From NCBI GenBank assembly GCA_963930755.1, contig OZ005736.1, positions 237,240,142 to 237,304,141 of the forward strand: a stretch of 64,000 nt of DNA. The letters run 5' to 3'. The stretch comes from Eudasyphora cyanicolor. Its lineage: Eukaryota > Arthropoda > Insecta > Diptera > Muscidae. A model generated the notes under the pieces. That model had not been told where the DNA came from. It worked only from the letters and a program-made list of their open reading frames with translations, and did not search any database. The translations under genes were made by a program, and so were the position numbers. Positions 19,907 through 29,894 of the stretch are shown here, one piece after another; position 1 is the first letter of the stretch, and each line of letters begins with the position of its first letter.

Positions 19907-21400
19907 TATACCCTCCTCCATAGGATGGGGGTATACTAACTTTGTCATTATGTTTGCAACTCCTTGAAATATTGATCTGCGACCCCATAAAGTATTTATG
20001 ATCGTCGTGAAATTCTAAGCCGATTTAGCCACGTCCGTCTGTCTGTCTCTCTGTCGAAATCACGCTACAGTCCGTAATAATAGTGCTGGTTTGATCAAAT
20101 TTAGAAATACTTCTTATAGCTGCAGGTCGTTTGGGATTGCAAATGGGCCATATCGGTCAATGTTTTGATATAGTTCCTCTATAGAGGTCGCTCTAAAATA
20201 CGGTTTTTGAGCCATAGATACCAGGCTTTTAAAGCAATTTTGCTGAAACTTTGTAGTTTGTATTCTATTTTGACTAGAATTCATCACAGTAACAATTTTG
20301 AAATCGGTTCATATTTTGTTATAGTCACCCTATAGAGGTCGCTCCAAAATAGGCTTATTTAAATCATAAATACCACATTTTCTAAGCATTTTAAGAGAAT
20401 CTGTTCAGTTTGTGTTTCATTTAGACAAGAATTCATCACAGCATCATTTTTATACCCTACACCACACTGTGGTACAGGGTATTATCGACTACAGGTCGCA
20501 ATTTCACTCCGATCGTTCTGCAATTTAGAGTATTTCGCAGCTGTAAAGATCCCTATTGAATTTGAAGAAAATCGGTTAAGATTTAGCTATAGCTCCCATA
20601 TATATGTTTCGTCCGATTCGGCCCTTTAGTTCTATAGAAGCTGTATTTTACATCCAATCGTTTTGAAATTTAGAATGGTAGAGTTTCTTGATCCATGAAC
20701 CAACATTGCCGAATTTGAAGAAAATCGGTTAATATTTAGATATAGCTCCCATACATATCTTTCGTCCGATTTGACCCTTTAGTCCTATAGATGCTGTAGT
20801 TTACATCCAATCGTTTTGATATTTAGAATGGTAGAGTTTCTTGATCCATGGACGAATTTGAAGAAAATTTATACATGAATTACAAAATTTATATTTCAGA
20901 GTTATTCAATATTACGAGAGTGGTGTAGGGTATTATATAGCCGCCCGACTTTAGCCTTTCCTTACTGGTTTTAAATCAGTTCATATTTTGTTAAAGTCCT
21001 CCTATAGATGTTGCTCCCAAAAAGGCTTGTTTAGGCCATAAACACCAAAATTTTCTACGCAATTTAGCTGAAACTTTGCAGTTTGAATTCTATTGTGGCA
21101 AGAAAATTTAGTCAGTTAATATTTTGTTGTAGTCCCCGTGTAGAGGTAGCCCTCAAATATGTTTATTTAAGCCATGAATACTAAATTTTTCAGATGAAGA
21201 GTTTGGCTAAAGAACTTTGGGCCTAACATTTGGCTAAAAATTGCAGCGTTCTTTTTTTTCAATGGTTGCTTCAACCAAAAGGATGGTTCGAAGATTTGCT
21301 CCATATCCAAAGATTTTTCCAGTAATAGCATTGACTGCAATCCATGGTGGAGGGTATATAAGATTCGGCATGGCCGAACTTAACGTTTTTTACTTGTTTA
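19907..21400 (+). mobile_element. Helitron-like family A, long variant, holding a nested family B
   Basis: Starts TATACCCTCCTCCATAGG and ends with the 3' hairpin TTCGGCATGGCCGAA and TTACTTGTTTA. Between lies a CCGTCTGTCTGTCTC tract and about four diverged ~145-bp units (TATAGAGGTCGCTC near 20180 and 20330; TATAGATGTTGCTCC near 21001; TGTAGAGGTAGCC near 21140). A family B element inserted at 20451-20972 interrupts one unit. The full architecture makes this the most informative family A copy. Confidence 0.8.
20451..20972 (+). mobile_element. Helitron-like family B, nested
   Basis: Starts TATACCCTACACCACACTGT and ends GGGTATTATATAGCCGCCCG, CTTACTGGTTTT. The host text reads ATCACAGCATCATTTTT before and AAATCAGTTCATATTTTG after, contiguous in a sister unit (near 20287-20315). 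Insertion was therefore into a T run without detectable target duplication, typical of Helentrons. Confidence 0.8.
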
Positions 21401-21640
21401 TTTACTTATGCGGTTATTTTCGAAAACCACAGATATTAATTAAAATGTAAAAGCAGTAGTAATGAAAGTCGTCCAAACGCTTTTAAAATTGCTTACCTTA
21501 TTTCAATATTATATAAGATATTTTGACAGAGTTATGGAGATTGTAGGTACGATTTTTATTCCTTAGTTTAATCGATAACAAATTATCTGAAATCATTAGG
21601 TCCCATCTTTCGGTAGTTATTTTGCAAACCATGCAACCGG
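21400..21640. other. Unassigned interval
   Basis: AT-rich; no feature supported. Confidence 0.3.
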
Positions 21641-21649
21641 ACTATACAC

Positions 21650-21780
21650 GCTACAAAAAATCGCTTCTGCCTGTATTGTCCCTAACATATTCAGCTTCAA
21701 ACATACATATGTTTAGGGTACACTCAAAATATGTAATATTTGACACACACAAATATTATATATTTACATCCTTATATTTT
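21650..21780 (+). repeat. Family E dispersed repeat
   Basis: TCGCTTCTGCCTGTATTGTC and ATATGTTTAGGGTACACTC match 28804-28960 (forward) and, inverted, 56143-56225 and 57340-57495. Other copies begin with a CACGTTAAAAAAA or CACGCTGAAAAAA head, suggesting a DNA-type MITE. Confidence 0.55.
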
Positions 21781-22118
21781 TTTTTAATTAAGTAATGTTT
21801 CCCAAACTATTGCGGTAAATAGGAAGTCGTTGCTGATCAGTCGTAGTGTACGGACGTGTTTAGCACAGAGCGGATAGTTAAAATCTATTACGCAGTAACT
21901 ATTACGCAATCGCAAAAAAATCTGTACAAAGTCTGGAAGGCCTACATCGTAGTACCTATTACGGGCTAATACAGACAAAAAATTAATAAATTCGTTGACG
22001 GGGATGCCTTCGCGTTCCGATGGAGCGGGGTTCCCCAATCGTCCTACTGTCCGTCTTGGCCAAAGCCGACTACAACAAACATGGTGAACATTTCCCCCCA
22101 TTACTCACAACAGGTGGT

Positions 22119-22960
22119 ATGGTGAGGCGAAAACGTCATGTCCGACCGTCAAAACGGAAGCACAATGAGCACCGGATAGCGCTCAGAGTTTTGACGAAGT
22201 TGGAGGCTGTTGAGGTTTCGGCTCTTACCGAAAAACAAAAAGAGTCACTTACCTGGGCTAAAGGCGTCATAGATGCTTTTGAGATCAATCAGCCGGCTGA
22301 AAGAACCACAAATGCAGCTGTGTTAACGGCAAATAAAGTCAAAAAGACCTGATGAACCCCTGCCTTGGAAAAAGGCAAGAGGCCCTAATGTCACCATCAA
22401 CAGGACACTTACCAAGCACTTCAATAAAGTGGCGAAGGAGAGTCTTGTGATGGCCGTTATAGCCAGAAGTAGTGAGGATGGATCCATCCTGAGAAATGCC
22501 GGGAACACCACCAATCTGCAACGATGCAGGATGGCATCAGGGGAGAGTAAAGCTCTTATATTTCGGTGATGCCAGATCAGTAGACCTGTATAAGGCTGCT
22601 CTGAGTCGAGCGGCTGAGGTGTGGCCGGGTGGCGAGTTGGATGTTGTCAAAAAAACAACATCCCTAGTCACCCTAGAGCCATCACCTGGGTTACAGAAGA
22701 GCCCTCCAACCCGGCTGACATATTAGAAATAATAAAAGATTCCAATCCTGGTCTGCCCGCCCATAATTGGAGAATCAGCAAGGTGGGTGACTCCAACTCT
22801 AACAGAAGATCTGTAACGTCCTACTCTGAGGACGAAAGCTCTACTTCTGACACAGAGGGGCTGATGGGAGTCTCCGGACTATTCCGGACACGCTTCTCGA
22901 TGATACGGACGAAGAGTTCGATAACACCCTTGTCGGGGTGGATTTTAATCTGTCAATTAC
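22119..22960 (+). pseudogene. LINE Y ORF1 (DUF4780-like), frameshifted
   Basis: Starts at MVRRKRHVRPSKRKHNEHR (basic N-terminus), then LEAVEVSALTEKQKESLTWA. A stop after KVKKT at 22350 is followed in another frame by TLTKHFNKVAKESLVMAVIA and GWHQGRVKLLYFGDARSVDL, AALSRAAEVWPGGELDV. The last part resembles the DUF4780-type module of fly LINE ORF1 proteins. Compared with copy 3, about 80 residues after RISKVG are deleted. The role is presumably RNA binding/chaperone in the retrotransposition particle; inference from position. Confidence 0.7.
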
Positions 22961-22965
22961 CAATG

Positions 22966-23692
22966 ATGGTAAGAATTTTACAGATTAACCTCCATCACGC
23001 TAAAGCAGCCTCAGCGGCTTTATTGCTGCGCCTGTCCACAGGTGCAGTAGACATCGTTCTGATACAGGAGCCCTACGCAGTGGGAGGTATCAGGACACCC
23101 AACTTTAAACTGCTTGTGGCCAACTGTGAAGGCACTCCAAGAACCTGCATATTGGCCAGGAAAGATCTAAGTATCTTTCTCCTGGGTAATTTAAGTGGTA
23201 AAGACCAAACATCTGTTAGTCTGGAGATCGGTAATCGCATATATTGGGTGGTCTCCAGTTACTTGCCTTATGAAGCTGTAGTACCGACTGTCTACTCAGG
23301 CAAGTAGTAGAAGAAGCAACGTCTGACGAGGTCGAGCTGATTGTTGGCGCAGACACGAACGCTCATCATACTATCTGGGGTAGTACGGATATAAACAATT
23401 GGGGTGATTCGCTTCGTGACTTTATTCTAACTACCAACCTAAGTATTTGTAACATAGGTAATAAACCGACCTTTACAATTAAAGACAGACAAGAAGTACT
23501 AGACGTAACGTTTGCTACTGACCGGCTGTCAGACAAAATTATTGGGTGGAATGTACTGGACGACCACTCATTCTCAGATCACAATTATATTGAGTTCAAA
23601 CTCGCTGAAAAAGCGCCTGAATCTGCCGTCCACAGAAATGTGAGAAAGACAAAGTGGCACCTGTATGAAAAGAATATTATGATAATCTGGTA
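22966..23692 (+). pseudogene. LINE Y APE-type endonuclease domain, frameshifted
   Basis: MVRILQINLHHAKAASAALL holds the catalytic Asn, and IVLIQEPY the catalytic Glu. A frameshift near 23290 is followed by LIVGADTNAHHTIWGSTDIN (Asp/Asn) and DDHSFSDHNYIEFKLAEKAP (SDH box). These are the apurinic/apyrimidinic endonuclease motifs that nick the target for reverse transcription. The start overlaps the ORF1 end. A further break follows near 23690. Confidence 0.85.
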
Positions 23693-24835
23693 GAGCATAT
23701 CACCACATCATTCAATAGTTCCCTTCATGAAGGCTGTCCAAAAACAAGGTACAAGGGTAAAACGAAACTCCAATGGTGGACTTCTGAGCTAACGGCTATG
23801 AAAAAGACCTGCAACAAGCTATTCAACAAGGCTAAATCTACTGGGGTCGCTAATGTTTGGGATGCCTATAAAGAGCAACTCAAGATCTATAAGAAGGAGC
23901 TTAGAAAGGCGCAAAGACGCTCTTGGTATACCTTCTGTGGCGAAGTGGAAAAGGTCTCCGACGCCGCAAGGCTGAGGAAAATACTATCAGCTTCACCCTG
24001 TACAGTGGGTTACTTGCAGGATGAAGCAAATAATTGGACCAAAAACAGCGAGCAGTCGCTCAATGTACTGCTCGACACACATTTCCCGGGGAACTCTCTA
24101 ACAGAACCAGAGGATCAGCAGGACCAACAAGAGTGCGAGTGGACTGCGAGCGTCGCTAGCTTGTTGACTGAGAAATCCAGAATAATTAACAGCTTTGAGC
24201 CCTTCAAGTCACCTGGACCAGACGGCATCACTCCAGCAGAAATGCAGAAAATGTTGAAGTACATTATCCCCTGGCTGGAGAAAATTTATGTAGGCTGTAT
24301 CAGGCTTTCATACATCCCGAATCGATGGATGGATACCAAAGTGGTATTCATACCTAAAGCGGGGAAGATATCACACACTAGGCCAAAAGACTTCAGACCA
24401 ATTAGCCTATCCTCCTTCCTATTGAAAGGTCTGGAAAGACTTTTAGATTATTTCATTAGGGAAAACCTGGATACAAAACTCCTGTCGCTGAACCAACATG
24501 CTTACAATAAGGGGAAGTCTACAGAATCAGCCCTGCACGAACTTGTGAGCACTATCGAATCGTCCCTGCATTTCAAAGAATTCACCATGGTGGCATTTCT
24601 TGACACAGAAGGGGCTTTTAACAACATTCACTCAGATGCAGTAATTGCGGCACTGTCATAAGACGCATAACAGCATGTCTTGGGTCCACAACTCTAACAA
24701 GGTTTGCAAACAGAGGGACCCCACAAGGAGGAGTACTGTCTCCACTAATTTGGAACCTAGCGGTGAATGAAATCCTGCTAGATCTAGAACGTTGTGGCTG
24801 CAAGGTCGTGGCATATGCGGACGACGTGGCAGTCG
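23690..24835 (+). pseudogene. LINE Y reverse transcriptase, N-terminal and palm region, truncated
   Basis: Contains KKELRKAQRRSWYTFCGEVE, FEPFKSPGPDGITPAEMQ, TKVVFIPKAGKISHTRPKDF (RT blocks 1-3), VAFLDTEGAFNNIHSDAV (block A), and RGTPQG-like block B (HKEEYC after a shift; in frame GTPQGGVLSPLIWNLAV). The copy ends at KVVAYADDVAV. A deletion of about 60 nt at 24657 removes HLKVNTSLIRLIQSLLTR relative to copy 3 and shifts the frame. The YADD box itself is intact. Confidence 0.85.
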
Positions 24836-25320
24836 AGTACGTATTTTTGGCTTAAATACGTTTATTTTGGAGCGACCTCTATAGGGTGACTAGAACAAAA
24901 TATGAACCGATTTGTAAAATTTATGCTTTGACGAATTCTTGTCAAAATAGAATACAAACTGCAAAGTTTCTGCTAAATTGCTTTAAAAATGTGGTAGCTA
25001 TGGCTCAAAATACGTATTTCGGAGCGACCTATATAATGGAGTTATATCAAAACATTGACAGATATGGCCCATTTGCAATCCCAAACAACCTGCAACTATA
25101 AGAAATATTTCTACCAAATTTGATCAACCTAGCTCTATTATTACGGACTGTAGCGTGATTACAACGGACGGACGGACGGATGAACAGACTGACATGGAAT
25201 CGTCTTAGAATTTTACGACGATTAAGAATATATACTTTATGGGGTCTCAGATTAATATTTAGAGGTGTTAGAAACGGAGTGACAAAATGAATATACCCCC
25301 CAGCCCATAGTGGTGGTTAT
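24836..25320 (-). mobile_element. Helitron-like family A, long variant 5' part (reverse)
   Basis: Immediately follows the LINE Y YADD box. GGAGCGACCTCTATAGGGTG and GGAGCGACCTATATAATGG are inverse copies of the tandem unit at 20180-20400, followed by a GGACGGACGGACGGATG tract and an end resembling ATGGTGGAGGGTATA (degenerate). The 3' hairpin end is missing, so the junction with LINE Y may be a deletion. Confidence 0.65.
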
Positions 25321-25650
25321 AAAAAGATTGAGTGTGAAAACAGCTTCCATAGCGTTACAAGGCCAAATCTAAAGAAACATTTATATCTGGGTGCAATATC
25401 GACCTGAACCGATTTTCACCAATTCCAATAGGTTTCCTCCCTAGTTTGAAAGAGTTTTTATTGCCAAATTTTAATACTGGTACAATTTAATATGGTACAA
25501 ATACTTTACGAACAACTTAAGATGGGCAAACGGACAGCTAGTGATTCTGAGTAGAACGGTATATTTTAAGGTGTGTCTAGCTGTAGTATTTTTTACAAAT
25601 CTGTCACAAAACTAATTTATAACCTCCTGTACCATAGGGTATAATAACTA
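25321..25650 (-). mobile_element. Degenerate Helitron-like fragment (family B/C type, reverse)
   Basis: ACCTGAACCGATTTTCACC, GGGCAAACGGACAGCTAGTG and the end TCCTGTACCATAGGGTATAA are inverse forms of the family B/C head and body. Strongly diverged. Confidence 0.45.
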
Positions 25651-26212
25651 ACGAATAAACTGGTTGTCTGAAGCGATCATAATTTCCAAAAATTGCGGTA
25701 CATTAACACAGATGCAGTGATTTACGATAATTTTATCATGATTCCATGTTGAAAGAATTGTCATATTAGTTGCAACTTGCAGGTCAAGCCTCGATTAATA
25801 ATAAAATTTTATTTAATTCAATACCAGTAGAATACCTACTTTTTTGTGTTTTTAACAAAGCTATATCTTATTTTCAATAACATGAACTCACGTCTTAGTA
25901 GAAATATAATTTCAGAAATTTATGTTATTTAACTGCCGGAGTCGGAGTCGAATGATTTTAAAAGTCGACTCCTGGAGTCGGAGTCGAGTAGTTTTGGCTC
26001 GACTCCATAGCATGTATGGTTCGGCAACTGAAATCTGCCGGAGCTCAGTTAGCTAAAAGTGATTTGGTTTCTCAACTCTTTGTAAGCATGCTTGAAAGCT
26101 AAATACCACCAATTACGGCCTTGGAAAATATGAAAGAAGAGGACCTACATAAATTTGCAATTAGTCAAACAGCGACTATTGGCCGAAGGGAAAAGGAAAA
26201 AATGGAAATGGA
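25651..26212. other. Unassigned interval with GTCGGAGTCGA words
   Basis: AT-rich except GGAGTCGGAGTCGA repeated near 25935-26010, a signature of some decayed MITE ends. No frame is supported. Confidence 0.3.
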
Positions 26213-26340
26213 AAAAATTCCAATGAAATGGAATTCAGACAACCTTTCTGTAGCCTCGGTTTTATGGAAAGGGAGGAAAAATTCCAATGAAATGGAATTC
26301 AGACAACCTTTCTGTAGCCTCGGTTTTATGGAAAGGGAGG
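26213..26340 (+). repeat. Perfect 64-bp tandem duplication
   Basis: 26213-26276 and 26277-26340 are identical, each containing CCAATGAAATGGAATTCAG and TAGCCTCGGTTTTATGG. The surrounding frame 26121-26378 exists only because of the repeat and has no recognisable domain. The identity implies a recent event or an assembly duplication. Confidence 0.9.
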
Positions 26341-26577
26341 ATTTCCTTTATACGACTTGGCTTGTCACTTCTCGATAGACGAAGTTGCCACTTATCAGAG
26401 GTACGAGTATAAGAAATACATTAAATACCAGATTTTATGAATCACATCACCGTGCCAGATTGTGGAAATTGCAATATTGTGATATTTAACAGGGTGACAG
26501 AACAATATTGATTTACAAAAATGCTGACGAAAACGTACATCATCCATGCCATTAATATTTTTACTTAACAAAATTTG
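26341..26577. other. Unassigned interval
   Basis: No feature supported. Confidence 0.3.
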
Positions 26578-27030
26578 TATACCCTCCACCATAAGATGGG
26601 GGGTATTTTCATTTTGTCACTCCGTTTGTAACACCTCTATATATTGATCTGAGACCCCATAAAGTATATATATTCTTAATCGTCTTAAAATTCTAAGACG
26701 ATTTGGCCATATCCGTCTGTCCGTCTGTTGTAATCACGCTACAATCTTTAATACTTGAACTAGGTGTCTGAAATTTGGTACAGATACTTCTTATAGCTGC
26801 AGGTAACTTAGGATTGAAAATGGGCAATATCGGTCCATATTTAGATATAGCTCCCATATATAGCATCTACTTCTTGTGATTCCTACTGTTCTATAATTTT
26901 TACTATAATTTTTGGTGTGTTTTCGGTGTTATTTTCTTTAGGTTTGAGTTATTTTGTGTGGTCACATGCTATCCATGGTGGAGGGTATATAAGATTCGGC
27001 ATGGCCGAACTTAACGCTTTTACTTGTTTT
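26578..27030 (+). mobile_element. Helitron-like family A, full length (reference copy)
   Basis: 5' TATACCCTCCACCATAAG; a (TA)n core AAGTATATATATTCTTAATC; CCGTCTGTCCGTCTG tract; AGATATAGCTCCCATATATA; 3' CCATGGTGGAGGGTATATAA, hairpin TTCGGCATGGCCGAA, then CTTTTACTTGTTTT. This TA tract / conserved core / (GTCY)n order is that of DINE-1/mini-me elements. The 3' stem-loop just before the end fits rolling-circle Helentron derivatives. No coding capacity. Confidence 0.8.
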
Positions 27031-27835
27031 CAATATGTTAGTTGTTCCTTTTAAACTCGTTCGAATATTACATTTTGCAATCGAACCGTCATATATTGCA
27101 ATAATGCAATATCATCGTTATGGAATAGCCGTTAATTTTTCTTAACATATCAATACAAAATTGGTATTTTACTCTTGAGTGGTGCAGAAATCTACCAAGG
27201 CTTTAAATAAAATTGTTTGAGGGACATTTGGTAAAAAAATATTTGCTCCCCATGAACGTATATTTTACAGATGTTTTAAAAGTAAATGTACAAATGTATA
27301 GGCTTTACAATTGGAACTGAGTTTTTGATGTTAACATATATTCCAAAAATATGAAGTTAATTATAATTAATTTTGAAAAACTTTAGATCTAAAGAAAAAC
27401 TACTTTTTCGAAATTTTGTGCGCGAATAATTTGAACCTATATATTTTATGTTAAACGAGGAGATGTCATTAATAATTTCTGGCGAAAAAAATAAGGGATC
27501 TTCATGAATTTTTTTCCCGATGTCATAAAATAATTAAATTTCGATTTTAGACATAAAAAGCACCATATTAAATCATTTTTTTATATTTTTCTCAAAAGTA
27601 TTTCATGAATATGAATTTTTGTATTTTAAAGAATTCCGTCAGCTATCAGGCGCAAAAGAAAATTATGGGTTCGGTCTGCACGTTAAGCGTTGGCGACTGT
27701 TTTGGGTATAATACTACAAAATTATATTTAATAGAATGTTTTTGACATCAAAAAAATAATTATTTTTTTAAGTTTGCGCGAAAATATTTTATGTTTTTAT
27801 ATTTTTTATGTAATAGTAACAGTACAGTAATGGCT
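27031..27835. other. AT-rich interval
   Basis: Long A/T runs, no supported frame or RNA. Confidence 0.3.
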
Positions 27836-28412
27836 CAGTAATACCACAAAGCCTAAATATGCCAACATCTTGACAGATATCCAAATGGCGATCAAAGCAA
27901 TAACATCAGAAAGGGTAAAATCCAGAACTGTGTTAGACTGTAAAAGAACGATAAAAGATTACTCAGCCTCATGGTCAATTGCGAATTTCCTGGAAAATTG
28001 GAAACCTTTCGAAGCCACGAAGGATGAGTTGAAGCACTGGGTAGTGATGGCTCATATGGTGGAATAGCGCAACAGTAGGAGCAACTGCAAAGATATACTG
28101 TGGGGTGAACCAAATGAAAAGAAAACAAGAAGTATTCTGAAATGAAAAGAAAACAGGTTCTGATTCACACTCGCCAATTTTTTGCAAGCAAAAGTCGAAG
28201 TTTGTAGGAGAGAGAGGCAGAGAGCTCTTTTCGCCTGGCTCTCTCCCTAACAAACTTCGACACTTGCATGAAAAAAATTGCCGAGTGTGAATCTGGACAT
28301 AGTTTCAGAAAACTTTTTGTTTCTTTTCATTTGCCGATTGTGAAGCAGAACTAAACAAAATCGAGATTAGTAAGATGATGAGTGTTCTAACGGGACACTC
28401 AAGCTTAGAAGA
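27836..28412 (+). pseudogene. LINE X shard (RNase H) with foldback insertion
   Basis: SNTTKPKYANILTDIQMAIK, SERVKSRTVLDCKRTIKDY, then a deletion removing the WVPGH block and a join to LENWKPFEATKDELKHW. After the foldback (28140-28345), LNKIEISKMMSVLTGHSS follows. The fragment ends at 28412 against LINE W's tail. TDSQ has become TDIQ. Non-functional. Confidence 0.8.
28140..28345. mobile_element. Foldback MITE inside LINE X
   Basis: Arms TTCACACTCGCCAATTTTTT ... GTCGAAGTTTGTAGGAGAG and the inverse CTCTCCCTAACAAACTTCGA ... AATTGCCGAGTGTGAATC flank a ~30-nt loop. Outer parts (ATGAAAAGAAAACAGG and the inverse near 28330) extend the pairing. LINE X copy 1 at 12118 shows the uninterrupted sequence. 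Confidence 0.75.
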
Positions 28413-28420
28413 ACATATTT

Positions 28421-28800
28421 AGGTTAGGTTAAAGGAGGGGTAGTGCACTATCAATTTGGCGTGCACTACTCCACTGAGACCGAAAGGTCCATTGTGTTAG
28501 TTCTATAAAGAATTACAGATTTGGAGAAACAGTAGAAAATATAATAGGTTGAAAAATAAGAGGGGGTGGAGGGGGTCTCAGTAAGGAGTGAGAAGAGCGG
28601 AAAAAAGAAATGTTTTATTAAAACAGGAGAGGGCAAAAAATTTCTTGCAATAGACAACGCCGTTTAGGCAGATGGATGAGCGATTGTCATCCCCAGCCAC
28701 TTCAGGCAACTAATATAATTGAGGATACTGACGATTTTATGCGATGACAGAGCTTCGAGTTCTTCGATCGTAAAGTCACCTAGGTAGCGGTGTCATCTTC
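28421..28800 (-). pseudogene. LOA-type LINE W, 3' end (C-terminus and 3' UTR)
   Basis: Reverse-strand HRYLGDFTIEELEALSSHKI and LNYISCLKWLGMTIAHPSA end in TAA (28664-28666). The 3' UTR contains CTCAGTGGAGTAGTGCACGC and GTGCACTACCCCTCC and ends with TTTAACCTAACCTAAAT, again a CCTAA tail. The C-terminus is paralogous to 40120-40260 (RRHRYLGDYTTQNLESLSSH). Confidence 0.75.
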
Positions 28801-28803
28801 TAC

Positions 28804-28970
28804 ACGTTAAAAAAATAGCTTCTGTAGTATATTGTCCCAAACATATTCAGCTTGAAACATATATATGTTTAGGGTACACTCTAAACATATAATTTTTGGT
28901 ACACACAAAGGTAATATATTTGGGAAGATGTTGTTCTAAACAAATCTTTGTTTACTCCTAATTTGTTTTT
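28804..28970 (+). repeat. Family E dispersed repeat (with CACGTTAAAAAAA head)
   Basis: TAGCTTCTGTAGTATATTGT, ATATATATGTTTAGGGTACA and TTTGGTACACACAAAGG match the inverse at 57340-57495. Confidence 0.6.
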
Positions 28971-29102
28971 ATTTGGGACTATTATTTTCGAAGCAACCAA
29001 AAAATATGCATTTAATTATTCAGAAAATACCTAAATTGCGTTATATTGTTCAGTAATTCAAAGTATTTTTTAGAAATTTTTAATGTTTGTAAAGACATGT
29101 CC

Positions 29103-29540
29103 CCTGAAAGACACTGCAGGAATCTGACAACTTATAAGATCTGCTAATGCTAAGAGATTCACTAAAGATGCCAGCCCCCGTCCCCACATCCATCTGTGTA
29201 AATCATAAATCCATGAAAGGGGAGATGTCACAGTGTCCTGGAACCCAGCAGAGCTTGACGTTAACTGTTAATTATTGCATTTCTAATATGCAATCATTCA
29301 CTAACTTGGATTTAATGTCGATGGAGTTCAGTTATGTTTTCACCCTGCCTGGAAAATACATCGTTAATTAAACACAAGGTAACCAGGATGTCAAAAACCT
29401 CCGCCTGAAAGACACTGCAGGAATCTGACAACTTATAAGATCTGCTAATGCTAAGAGATTCACTAAAGATGCCAGCCCCCGTTCCCACATCCATCTTTGA
29501 TCCATCTGTGTAAATCATAAATCCACGAAAGGGGAGATCA
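29103..29540 (-). pseudogene. LINE RNase H fragment with a local duplication
   Basis: Reverse strand reads MIYTDGSKMDVGTGAGIF, ESLSISRSYKLSDSCSVFQA and EVFDILVTLCL, i.e. the RNase H first Asp and Glu blocks of a LOA/I-type LINE. A ~130-bp part (CCTGAAAGACACTGCAGG ... CATCCATCT) occurs twice, at 29103 and 29404, 301 bp apart. No RT or end is attached. Confidence 0.75.
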
Positions 29541-29544
29541 CCAA

Positions 29545-29890
29545 TCTGATCTAAAAGGGATCGTCGTATCCAACCTTGTGGAGAAATTCAGAACAGGTGG
29601 CAAATAACACTATGCAACAAAAAACAATTTTTTGTGTCTCAGACCTAAAAATTAATTTTTAGTATAGATTGTGGCATACTGTTATATAAAATCAAAACCA
29701 AAAATTTTTCTATGGATACATTTTTTTAAAAAATTTTTAATTAAAAATACTATTATCGTCGAAGACACCCTTAGTGTTGGCACCATAATTTTTTGAGTAT
29801 ATGCCCGATCAGGTCGACTTATACGTTAAATTGAAGCAGTGGTTTTGTAACAGTCATTTAATATATATTCTTAATAGTTTTAAAAATAAT
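29545..29890. other. AT-rich interval
   Basis: Poly-A and poly-T runs; nothing recognised beyond possible family A core text near 29862-29880 (ATATATATTCTTAATAG). Confidence 0.3.
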
Positions 29891-29894
29891 GGAA

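Larger units (their letters stand above)
21826..24835 (+). mobile_element. LOA-type LINE Y, copy 2 (forward; 5' UTR to RT)
   Basis: The 5' region from about 21826 is the inverse of 54110-54430, followed by ORF1, endonuclease and RT up to the YADD box, where family A begins. It differs from copy 3 by several deletions. The 3' third is absent. Components are listed separately. Confidence 0.8.

Noticed and set aside
26121..26378. 85-residue protein
   Set aside because: It is created by a 64-bp perfect tandem duplication that is not a multiple of three; the two units are read in different frames.
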